A DNA stretch of 64,000 nucleotides from Pythium myriotylum (Eukaryota > Oomycota > Peronosporomycetes > Pythiales > Pythiaceae), in assembly GCA_023091665.1 (NCBI GenBank), contig JALJCQ010000011.1, positions 1,798,001-1,862,000 of the forward strand, written 5' to 3'. Positions within the stretch are counted from its first letter, which is position 1, and every line of letters begins with the position of its first letter. Positions 55,921 to 64,000 of the stretch are shown here, piece after piece. The notes under the pieces are model-generated. The model did no database searches. It worked only from the letters and a program-made list of their open reading frames with translations, and was not told the DNA's origin. Both the position numbers and the translations under genes were made by a program.

Positions 55921-57108
55921 TCAGAGGTTGCCGACGCCAAAGTTGAGACCCGAGGGGCCGTTCTTCTTGGCGGCCGCGGCGTTGTACTTGTTGGCGATGC
56001 CCGCCATCTTGCTCACGACCGCCGACTCGCCGCGGTTCGCGAACGCGCCGCTGCTCACGAACGTGTCGGCCACGCAAGAACGACCGATGCTCGACTGGCA
56101 CTGGCCCTTGTTGGCCGCCGTCACCGACATGACGTTGCCAGAGGACTCGGGGAGGTTCGGAAGCGTCGTCTTCTCAAAGTAGTTGCCCTCCGACAAAACG
56201 TACGCCGAGCTCGTCACTTCGAACGAGTGGCCCGAGTTGTCGTACCAGTAGTTGTTCGCGACGTGCGCGTAGACGTTGTATCCGTTCTCACCGCTGAGCT
56301 TGGGCGAGCGACCCGACGTGTGGTGCACGTAGTTGTTGATCATGCTCACCTTGGTGTTGCCGTAGAAGATGAAGGTCCAGTAGTGGCGGCCGTCACACGT
56401 CGCAGACCACTGGGTCTGTCCGTCAAACTCCGAGTTGCTGATCGTGAGGCTGTTCACACTGGCAGCATTCGTCGTGATCATCTGACGGCCGACAAGAGAG
56501 ACCTTGATGTGGTCGAGCCAGACCTTCTCCATGGTCTTACCATCATCGGTTCCCTGGATATAGATGGCGTCGCCACCCCAAACGAGATGCGGGTTGAGGT
56601 TGGTGATGTGGATGTTCTGGACGATGATGTTGTTACCGGCAAGCCAGAGACCCTTGCCGATGATCACGCCCTTGGTGCCTTCGCCGCGAAGAGTCTTGTT
56701 GGCCTGGACCTTGATAGGGTTCTTGGCGCCTGCGATGTCGTAGGTGACCGAGACGGGCTGACCATTCGAGCATCCGCCGGTGTTGGCCATGCCTCCACTC
56801 TGCAGGATGACGTCTTGGCTCTTGAAGCCGTTGTTCTTGGCCATGCAGTCTCGTGTGTAGTCTGGGCGGCAACCGGTCTCGGTCTTGGTTCCTTCGGATC
56901 CGCGGAAGTCGAAGGTTCGATTGAGCACGATGACGCGTGGGGTGCTGTCGGTGAGGTAGGACTTGAGCTCGGCGATGGTGGTCGGGTAGACCGGAGCGGC
57001 GTTGCCTCCGCCGGTTACACCAGCGGCGAGGCCTGGAGCTCCTGCAGCGAGAGCAGACTGCGCAGCGAGCGCCAGAGTAGCAAGGAGAGCGCCAACGAAA
57101 AGCTTCAT
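55921..57108 (-). CDS. secreted pectin lyase 1 (polysaccharide lyase family 1)
   Basis: Intronless, 395 residues. [23 protein letters not shown] is a clear signal peptide. The parallel beta-helix core has [51 protein letters not shown] and [14 protein letters not shown]; the D of VWLDH and the R of GRSPK are the expected catalytic neighbourhood. [14 protein letters not shown] and [11 protein letters not shown] complete it. It should cleave methylated homogalacturonan by beta-elimination in the apoplast, a wall-degrading virulence-type enzyme in plant-associated oomycetes. An initiator-like motif lies near 57,150-57,170. It is near-identical to lyase 2 over most of its length. The long frame on the other strand is a shadow. 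Confidence 0.95.
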   Translation of the reverse strand: MKLFVGALLATLALAAQSALAAGAPGLAAGVTGGGNAAPVYPTTIAELKSYLTDSTPRVIVLNRTFDFRGSEGTKTETGCRPDYTRDCMAKNNGFKSQDVILQSGGMANTGGCSNGQPVSVTYDIAGAKNPIKVQANKTLRGEGTKGVIIGKGLWLAGNNIIVQNIHITNLNPHLVWGGDAIYIQGTDDGKTMEKVWLDHIKVSLVGRQMITTNAASVNSLTISNSEFDGQTQWSATCDGRHYWTFIFYGNTKVSMINNYVHHTSGRSPKLSGENGYNVYAHVANNYWYDNSGHSFEVTSSAYVLSEGNYFEKTTLPNLPESSGNVMSVTAANKGQCQSSIGRSCVADTFVSSGAFANRGESAVVSKMAGIANKYNAAAAKKNGPSGLNFGVGNL

Positions 57109-58734
57109 GGTGGGAGGGAAGAGTGGGTCGAGGGACTTCAGTGGGGCTTGGAAAGTGTGAGAATGAATGGTATGCGCCGCCGTCGCCAAGGCAAAGCAGG
57201 AGGCGTGAAGACACGTCAGGGCCCTCTACCTTGCTCGTTGCAAAGCATTAGGACCAACATGTTGAGAGTTATCGCTTGCGACAGGGGTGATCAGTGGGTA
57301 AGTTCAAGACCTAGCTCCCTCATCTTCACGATATGAAGGTCGAAGATGGGACCAACTCCCCCGAGATCGTTGATGTCGTGGTCATGGGCGAAGCACTGGG
57401 GCGAGGAGATGACTGATCCCTCGACACAATAGTGAGTCGCAATCCTGCTAGACAGTCTGAGCTCACACCTCTCCGCCGATTGCGGAGAGATCGAATGGTC
57501 GCAGGTGATTATCGCATATTGTCGGGTGTTCCCTGGAGACGGTGAAGCGAACGAGGATGTGAAGCAGGTGGTTTTGGGATCTGTCCATCGCATCCTGCGA
57601 CGAAGAATAAAAAAAGGGCGCGTCTCTAGATGAATCGAGATTGGAGACTCTCCAGCCCAATGGCTTGTTCTTTCTTCAATGGAGACAGATTTGTTGACAG
57701 ATTGAGAAAAAGAACTTGTCCACTCTCGACAGTTGATTACTGGAGAGGATCGTGTGGTCATCCTCTTGCCTGAATCATCCCTTGACGTTCGCCAAAACGT
57801 TAGGCGACTAGGATGCTGGTCATCTTCACCATGAAACTCTGAGAAATTCAAGTCATCCGGGTGAATGGCTCAAGGACTCGTGAGATGATGCCGAGTCGTG
57901 ATTACAGCCAAAGCAGTTTGCTACAAATCACGAAGTGTAAGAAGCTCTTGAACGTTGATGGTCTGGAAGTGTCTGTTCTCGGTGGCCTTGCAAATCTCGC
58001 AAATGGACCACGATGCTTTCCCATCCGCACCTGTAAGCTACGATTGGTCACTTCCTGCTTTGCGAGTTGAAGCTTTTGGTTTACCTCTCCTCGCGATGGG
58101 GCCTCCGAGACGGATTGGCAATGCATCAAGTTCCCAAGGATCGGCGAAGTGTGGACGATTGAGTGCTCGCACGACGACTTGCTTCGACACGATGCGCTGC
58201 AAACCAAAATTTGGACGACCAGTTGCTTTGGATTAGTCCTCGATGGGAGTATCGCACCCGCTCATAAGATTCGAGTGTGTCCGCGAAATCGCCCGCCGGC
58301 AAATCCTCGAGTGATTGAGATGGGCAAACCCAAGTAAAATCGCTCGCATAGTTGAGACGAGCGACCATGAATCTATAGCCCGATGGAAGCCGCAGCTTCC
58401 TGCTTGACGAGGGGCTCTTTCCGAATCAGCTCTCTCAGCTCGCATAAAAGATCGGCATCCTGGGAATCTGCTCGCCACTCAGCCCACCGGATAAGAGCTA
58501 ATGATACTGCAGTACAGTTGCGCCTCCAGCACACATTTATGAACAGCAGGCCTCTTAGTCACCAGTTTGGTCGTGGTTACATGGCAGCCTGTGGTTACGG
58601 GGTTGCGCAACCTCATCGTGCAGCTGCCGTTGATTTCGAGTGAGCCGAGGCGAATGGACGAAGCAGTCAGGAGTCTGGAGTGGAACCTTGCCTCAGCCAA
58701 ACCGATTGAAACGGTGGAACGATGATGATGAAGG
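57109..58734. other. 1.6-kb gene-poor spacer, relic-like frames only
   Basis: Apart from the promoter of pectin lyase 1, only weak frames are present. On the plus strand 58081-58337 reads DGASETDWQCIKFPRIGEVW and on to a TAA at a protein-like composition, but it has no start. On the minus strand 57291-57850 is open without a convincing start. Both look like decayed fragments. Confidence 0.4.
57151..57170 (-). promoter_or_regulatory. oomycete-type initiator-like motif of pectin lyase 1
   Basis: On the minus strand CCATTCATTCTCACACTTTC resembles the oomycete initiator and the motif upstream of transporter F (TCATT..CACA.CTTTCC). It sits 40-60 nt upstream of the ATG at 57108. Confidence 0.3.
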
Positions 58735-58748
58735 TGAAGTCTATTGAG
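58735..58748. repeat. 14-bp target-site duplication, left copy
   Basis: TGAAGTCTATTGAG at 58735-58748 recurs exactly at 60049-60062, directly bounding the retroelement remnant. Confidence 0.75.
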
Positions 58749-60048
58749 CGCAATGCATGTACCCTAGTAGCTGGAGCTCGGTGCTGTCCGGAAATACCGT
58801 GGGTCAACCTGGCTGGCAAGCCAGGGAAGTAAGTCGGAGGCGAGGAGCTGGGGCAGGTCTGTGTGGCAGTCCCTGTCGGTGGGGTGGCGGACATGGCTCG
58901 TGGATTGAGCGTCCGTCGCGTGAGTGGCCAGTGCTATGGCCATGGAGTTGTGTCCCGTCACTTGTCAATGCCAACGTTGTGCGCCGACCTGGTCGGCAAG
59001 ACGCCGAGCCTTGTGGTAGAGCGACCGCAGACGCGCGTTCTGGGACGGCCTGTACGCACGAAGCTGTTGGAGAAGGAGCGTGTTGTCGCTAATGACGGTG
59101 AGGTCATGCCAGTCATTGTCAACCGCCGCTTGAAGGCCCGCGAGAAGTCCGTGGTATGCAGCTTGGTTGTGAGTGATGGCGGGGTCCGGTAGGGACAATG
59201 CTACACTCCACAGTATCGTCGAAGTGGTGCTCGCCGTCGCAAGGTCGACGAGAACAGCCCCGGTTCTACCGGGCCCAGGATTATTGCGGGTGTAGCCCGC
59301 AAAGAAGAGCACGCGATCTCCGGCACTGCCGGAGATCGAACGGGGAGTCATGAGGTTCGTGAGCCTCATCGAGGAGACCGTGGAACTTGGCGACAAGACC
59401 TGTCGCAAACTCTGGTGGGTCTTGCTGGTGCTGGAGCCGGAACAGTAACGTGTCGAGCACGCGGTGGCAGGTGGTCGCATGCACTACAGTTGCTTGGCGC
59501 TCATTCCATGCTCGGGTCGGGTCGGCCAGGCTGTTTCGCCAGGCGGAGATCACTAGGAACGTCAACTGCTGCCATACCACCTGAAGGACGGGGAACGGGC
59601 CAGCTCCTGTATCGTCATCTTCTGGGAGACACTTGCGGAGGGTGGGTAGTTCCCAAACCTTGGGTGGCACACTTGGTAGTGGTAAGCTGAAGACTGAAGT
59701 GAGGAAGTCGGTGCGTGTGGTCGGGTCCGTCGCTCTATATAGGCCTAGGGCTGTGAAGATACTGCGTAGGCGTGGCCAGAGGAGCTGAGCTGCCGGGCAT
59801 TCCCAGGCAATATGGTAGACGGAGCCTCCGGGGGCACCGCTGTCCGGGCATTGTGGGCACCCTCTTCGTTCGTGAAGTCGATCCCATCCAGAGAGCCTGA
59901 GGCCTGTAATCTTGAAGAAGAGGAGGCGTTCTCGACTGGAGCTGTTGGGGAGGCGATGGATCGGAGACGGTGGAACGGTGCTAGAGACAAGAGATTATCG
60001 GACCGGTGATGCACCGCGACTCACCAACTCGCAGTAGGTGTATCGAAA
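58749..60048 (-). mobile_element. 5'-truncated non-LTR (LINE-like) retroelement remnant with RNase H
   Basis: Read on the minus strand, it starts (60.0 kb) with an RT zinc-ribbon-like segment, KITGLRLSGWDRLHERRGCP then CPDSGAPG...HIAWECP (about 59,760-59,930). A helical linker follows (59,281-59,670, VVWQQLTFLVISAWRNSLAD), then an RNase H domain (58,965-59,330) and a short tail (58,764-58,961). At least two frameshifts separate these blocks. The RNase H strand is FFAGYTRNNPGPGRTGAVL, where a Asp-Gly is normal; its glutamate helix is THNQAAYHGLLAGL in place of NQAEY; only the middle Asp (VISDNT) is kept. So it is inactive. The reverse transcriptase is missing, as usual in 5'-truncated insertions. 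A 14-bp direct repeat borders both ends. Confidence 0.8.
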
Positions 60049-60062
60049 TGAAGTCTATTGAG
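60049..60062. repeat. 14-bp target-site duplication, right copy
   Basis: Exact second copy of TGAAGTCTATTGAG, marking the 5' end of the minus-strand element. Confidence 0.75.
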
Positions 60063-61671
60063 ATCAACTGTGTGATTCCGAATAGCTACATGTAGCAGTA
60101 GGTGTATCGCCGTCGCTGGGATCGCAAAGGACAACCCAGTACGAGTATTTGCGCGTCGAGGCTCCGTCGACAGTCGCGTGGAAGAACGTGAAGGCCGTGT
60201 TATCGTAGAAAGACGTGGCTTGCTCCCGCATCCACCAGGGGTCGATGGCAGTGGTTCGAGTCCTCAACGCCAGGAACAAAATCATATCATTTTAAAAAGA
60301 TCATGGAGTCGTTTGTTTCGTTCCGTGACTGAATGGGACGTTCAAGTCAGCCACGGAACCGCTGGTAGGTGAATCACCCCCTCGTCGGTGCTTTCTTGTG
60401 TGACCGTGTCGTTTGCGCGGCGGGTGTGGCTCACCCGAGTCATTCCAAGGAACTGGCCCTCCTCTCCGGCTTGTGATCAGCTCCAAGATACGCTACAGGG
60501 CCGAGAGCTTGTGCAAGTGGAGTAACAATTAAAACCGACAACGGCACTGATAATTACACATTTCTAGGCATTCTTGCACTCGTTCGACAGCTTGATGACT
60601 CACGAAGATGACAACAAGCTCGCGTTGTTCGTGCTATCGCCCACGGGTTGGATTAAATCGGGGTTAGCTGAGCAGTTCGAGTCCTATCCATCGTCACTAC
60701 GTCCTGAGTGAGCTGGTCATCAAAATTTGTGGCATCTCAAGGCCCGGGTAACCCACTCACCACAACCCAACAAGTTCTGGTGGGGTGGGGCGAGCAGCAA
60801 ATTCATCCACCAAAACAAACCTTCGCGTCCGTTTCCTCATCACTCTTGAAGGATGTCAACTTGCATTGGACGAACTGACAAAGGTTATCCTCCTTGTTTT
60901 TGTGTTCGCGTTGTGGTCAGATTGGAGCCTTCCTCGACTCCAGATGGACCCCTCCGCGCGATCACTCTTGCGACAAAAGCGAACCGTACTACACAGCCAG
61001 CGAGCGTCAACATCCTATGGACTCGTCTCAGAAATTCAAATCGACCGCACCGCATGCTGTACCTTCCGAGCTGTCAGTGTTGAAACCTCGTGTGGATTTC
61101 CTGAAAGCGAAACCCGCTTGTGAATTCACGCAGCTGATCTGGCTTTCGTAGTAGTAGAAGGTGGAGTCTACTGAGTTTCGATTTACGTACTCTGATCTGG
61201 CTTTCGGAGGCGTTATTTTCAATCATGGCACCGTGAAGAAATACCCTCAAACTTCACAATATGTGAGCTGGTATTCGTCAGAGCCGACTCGACGACAATT
61301 ATCTCAGATAGAATCGCCATACTGTGCTGGAGAACCTTTCTCTGCAGCACTCGATGCATCAGTGATCAACAACCGCATAGATGAATGTGGTGCTGAGACT
61401 ATATTGTGTACTAAGCACGGCTCTTCTCTGGTCGTGCACTGCGACCAAGCGATCCATCACGCCCACAGCCACAGGACTGGCCGTGCTTGTGTCATGCGGA
61501 GACCAGCTGACCTAGTGTGATAGCAGCTGGATTCTCCTTTGTCTCCTGTTTGAAGCGACGTCGAGTCCTCGCCAAGCAGGTAGATGAGGAGCTCCGGTTC
61601 TCCTACTTGAGGTCTCTTGGTCCTCACTCTCCGACTCGCTTCGATACAGACAAACTTCAAACCTCCTCACA
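60063..61671. other. 1.6-kb gene-poor spacer between retroelement and pectin lyase 2
   Basis: A minus-strand frame 60064-60285 (TAIDPWWMREQATSFYDNTA, FTFFHATVDGASTRKYSYWV) has protein-like composition and may be a fragment of a decayed gene; I do not recognise it. A plus-strand frame near 60894-61151 (CSRCGQIGAFLDSRWTPPRD) is similar. The rest shows nothing. The promoter of pectin lyase 2 should lie near 61,550-61,670. Confidence 0.4.
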
Positions 61672-62916
61672 ATGAAGATCGTCCTCGGATCCCTTCTCGC
61701 CATCCTCGCTCTTGTGGCCGAGTCCATCACCGGCGAAACCACGACGGCGCCGGGCCTGGCCGCTGGTGTAACCGGCGGAGGCAACGCCGCTCCGGTCTAC
61801 CCGACCACCATCGCCGAGCTCAAGTCCTACCTCACCGACAGTACCCCACGCGTCATCGTGCTCAATCGAACCTTCGACTTCCGCGGATCGGAGGGAAACA
61901 AGACCGAAACTGGATGCCGCCCAGACTACACGCGCGAATGCATGGCCAAGAAAAACGGCTTCAAGAGCCAAGACGTCATCCTGCAGAGTGGAGGCATGGC
62001 CAACACCGGCGGATGCTCGAATGGCCAGCCCGTCTCGGTCACCTACGACATCGCAGGCGCCAAGAACCCTATCAAGGTCCAGGCCAACAAGACTCTTCGC
62101 GGCGAAGGCACCAAGGGCGTGATCATCGGCAAGGTTCTCTGGCTTGCCGGTAACAACATCATCGTCCAGAACATCCACATCACCAACCTCAACCCGCATC
62201 TCGTTTGGGGTGGCGACGCCATCTATATCCAGGGAACCGATGATGGTAAGACCATGGAGAAGGTCTGGCTCGACCACATCAAGGTCTCGCTCGTTGGTCG
62301 CGAGATGATCACGACGAATGCTGCCAGTGTGAGTAGCCTCACGATCAGCAACTCGGAGTTTGACGGACAGACTCCCTGGTCGGCGACGTGCGACGGCCGC
62401 CACTACTGGACCTTCATCTTCTACGGCAACACCAAGGTCAGCATGATCAACAACTACGTGCACCACACGTCGGGTCGCTCGCCCAAGTTCAGCGGTACTA
62501 CTGGCAAGTACAATGTTGTAGCGCACGTCGCTAACAACCATTGGTCCAACAACTCAGGCCACTCGTTTGAAGTGAGCAATTCGGCTTACGTGCTGTCGGA
62601 GGGCAATTACTTCGAGGCGACAACCCTTCCGAACCTACCCGAATCTTCGGGCTACGTGGCGTCGACGACGTCAGCGAACAAGGCGACATGTGAGTCTACT
62701 GTGAAGCGCATGTGTGTCGCTGATACATTCGTGAGCAGCGGAGCTTTCGCGAACCGCGGCGAGTCTGCAGTCGTCAGTAAGATGGCGGGCGTTGCGACAG
62801 CTTACAAGCCAACGGCTGCCAAGAGACTGAGCGTCGGCACATACAACTTTGGCGTCGGTACTCTTTGGCCAGATAAGAGTGTCGCAGGCACCACATCCGC
62901 GAAGTCGAGCTCGTAG
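61672..62916 (+). CDS. secreted pectin lyase 2 (polysaccharide lyase family 1)
   Basis: Intronless, 414 residues, signal peptide [20 protein letters not shown]. The catalytic region matches pectin lyase 1: [32 protein letters not shown] (a Q to E change), [27 protein letters not shown]. From GRSPK onwards the two proteins part ([20 protein letters not shown]), and a Ser/Thr-rich tail ([16 protein letters not shown]) extends this one. Role as for lyase 1: extracellular breakdown of pectin. It faces the opposite way to lyases 1 and 3. The ATG at 61672 follows an adenine-rich leader. Confidence 0.95.
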   Translation: MKIVLGSLLAILALVAESITGETTTAPGLAAGVTGGGNAAPVYPTTIAELKSYLTDSTPRVIVLNRTFDFRGSEGNKTETGCRPDYTRECMAKKNGFKSQDVILQSGGMANTGGCSNGQPVSVTYDIAGAKNPIKVQANKTLRGEGTKGVIIGKVLWLAGNNIIVQNIHITNLNPHLVWGGDAIYIQGTDDGKTMEKVWLDHIKVSLVGREMITTNAASVSSLTISNSEFDGQTPWSATCDGRHYWTFIFYGNTKVSMINNYVHHTSGRSPKFSGTTGKYNVVAHVANNHWSNNSGHSFEVSNSAYVLSEGNYFEATTLPNLPESSGYVASTTSANKATCESTVKRMCVADTFVSSGAFANRGESAVVSKMAGVATAYKPTAAKRLSVGTYNFGVGTLWPDKSVAGTTSAKSSS

Positions 62917-63133
62917 ATTTGAGCGCATTGTTTAGTAGTTCCGTTCAAATACAGTTGACAGTTTACGTGGATTTTGCTGCATCAGATTTGATGGACCAAA
63001 GACCTACAACAACGTCATGTACAAAACTTTTCTATCCCCTCCAGGCGATCAATACAACCAAGTTTCCCGACAAGCACGCTTTAACCAGAGACTGGCACTG
63101 CAACTTGCCATTCTCACTCGAATCACGTCATTT

Positions 63134-64000
63134 TCAGCCCTGACGCACTGAACACTTGATCGGTTTGGTCCCCGAGGCGCTTAAATTTGCCTCGGGTGCG
63201 GCTTTATCTGCAGCGGATGTCGGTGTTGGTGTCTCGTCGCCCCCGCTGCCACCGCTGTCGTCGCTGCCTCCGTCGCTTCCACTGAGCTCTCCGACACCAA
63301 AGTTGTTGATCGCTACCTTGAGTTGCTTCGCCGCGGTAGCCTGGTATGCCGAGCCTACACCCTTAATGTTGCCCACGACTTGACTTTCGTTTCGGTTGGC
63401 GAACTCACCACTACCCACGAATATGTCCAACACACAACTACGGCGCACGGATTGCTTGCACGATGCCGAGTTGGACGTCGTCGTGGACATGACATTTCCT
63501 GATGGCTGAGGCTGGTTAGGAAGCACCGTCTTCTCGAAGTAGTTGCCCTCCGACAAAACGTACGCCGAATTTGTCACTTCAAACGAATGGCGGGAGTTGT
63601 CGTACCAGTAGTTGTTGGCAACGTGCGCGTAGACGTTGTGTCCGTTTTCGCCGCTGAGTTTGGGCGAGCGGCCTGACGTGTGGTGAATGTAGTTGTTGAT
63701 CATGCTCATCTTGACATTCCCATAGATGATGAAAGTCCAGTAGTGGCGACCATCACATGAGGCAGACCATTCGGTTTGTCCATCGAATTCCGAGTTGCTG
63801 ATCGTGAGACTGTTCACGCCGACAGCGTTAGTCGTTATCATCTGGCGCCCGACAAGCGAGATTTTGACGTGGTCAATCCATATTTTCTCCATCGGCGTCT
63901 TGTCGTTGTTGCCCTGCACGTAAAAGGCGTCGCCTCCCCAGGCTAGATGCGGGTTGAGGTTGGTGATGTGGATGTTCTGGACAATGATGTTGTTGCCTCG
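63134..64000 (-). CDS. secreted pectin lyase 3, C-terminal part (5' end outside window)
   Basis: Open from the window end (codon at 64000) to T(G)A at 63134, at least 288 residues. It has [63 protein letters not shown] and [12 protein letters not shown], so it is a third member of the lyase family. The tail is Gly/Ser/Asp-rich (GGSDDSGGSGGDETPTPT) and ends CSVRQG, longer than in lyase 1. It is more diverged from the other two than they are from each other. The signal peptide lies outside the window. Confidence 0.92.
   Translation of the reverse strand, partial: RGNNIIVQNIHITNLNPHLAWGGDAFYVQGNNDKTPMEKIWIDHVKISLVGRQMITTNAVGVNSLTISNSEFDGQTEWSASCDGRHYWTFIIYGNVKMSMINNYIHHTSGRSPKLSGENGHNVYAHVANNYWYDNSRHSFEVTNSAYVLSEGNYFEKTVLPNQPQPSGNVMSTTTSNSASCKQSVRRSCVLDIFVGSGEFANRNESQVVGNIKGVGSAYQATAAKQLKVAINNFGVGELSGSDGGSDDSGGSGGDETPTPTSAADKAAPEANLSASGTKPIKCSVRQG

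Noticed and set aside
55876..57336. Plus-strand open frame of 486 codons opposite pectin lyase 1
   Set aside because: Antisense shadow of a highly conserved lyase with strong codon bias; same shadow occurs opposite lyase 2.
57291..57851. Minus-strand open frame of 186 codons as a gene
   Set aside because: No ATG in good position, no similarity recognised, and ordinary composition for non-coding DNA; noted as possible relic only.
60230..60300. tRNA-like GGTTCGAGTCC box near 60,250
   Set aside because: Matches the B-box pattern, but no paired acceptor or anticodon arm is seen around it.
1..64000. CRISPR arrays, prokaryotic operons and secreted RxLR-type effectors
   Set aside because: No regularly spaced repeats, no polycistronic layout, and no small secreted ORF with an RxLR-EER pattern was found.

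Overview
This window is nuclear DNA from a eukaryote, most likely an oomycete (Pythium/Phytophthora group). That reading rests on compact genes with GT-AG introns of mostly 45-100 bp, many with a CTAAT-like branch site, short spacers with many divergent gene pairs, a local cluster of secreted pectin lyases, a family of Mrs2/CorA-type magnesium transporters, and initiator-like TCATTYY...CTTTCC motifs just upstream of some starts. The oomycete assignment is an inference. Exon models below were built by eye from reading-frame phase, splice sites and family similarity; stated starts are ATG codons.

Region 1 (1-31 kb) is mostly housekeeping: the end of AP-3 mu, adenylosuccinate lyase, a WrbA-type quinone reductase, a DDT/WHIM-bromodomain chromatin protein (CECR2-like), a probable SMPD4-like membrane protein, a secreted TPR glycosyltransferase of the OGT type, a coiled-coil/WW protein interrupted by an in-frame TGA, a docking-domain plus tandem-GAF protein, an anoctamin, a two-TM coiled-coil protein and a kinesin-8-like motor. 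A HEAT-like protein, REV7 and TFIIE-beta follow.

Region 2 (25.8-40.3 kb) holds six Mrs2/CorA-type Mg2+ transporter genes (called A-F here), interrupted only by the HEAT-like, REV7 and TFIIE-beta genes. A and D have seven exons, C, E and F share the same three-exon structure, and B has no introns. E and F share a 342-bp tract that is identical base for base, a sign of recent gene conversion. C, E and F each begin with a proline-rich upstream ORF of 18-19 codons that overlaps the main start in the same shifted frame, a candidate translational control of Mg2+ uptake.

Region 3 (40.5-55.6 kb): a BET1-like SNARE, an N-myristoylatable PP2C phosphatase, UDP-glucuronate decarboxylase, a TPT-family sugar-phosphate/nucleotide-sugar transporter, NF-YC, a CCDC34-like coiled-coil protein, a choline-transporter-like protein, a long coiled-coil protein, a mitochondrially targeted YbjQ-type protein and a large two-TM coiled-coil protein.

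Region 4 (55.9-64 kb) is the accessory part: three pectin lyase genes in -, +, - orientation (the third is cut by the window end), separated by 4.5 kb of gene-poor DNA. That spacer holds a 5'-truncated, frameshifted non-LTR retroelement with a mutated RNase H domain, bounded by a 14-bp target-site duplication. The first two pectin lyases are nearly identical in their N-terminal two thirds and diverge near the C-terminus. No rRNA, tRNA or CRISPR array was recognised.
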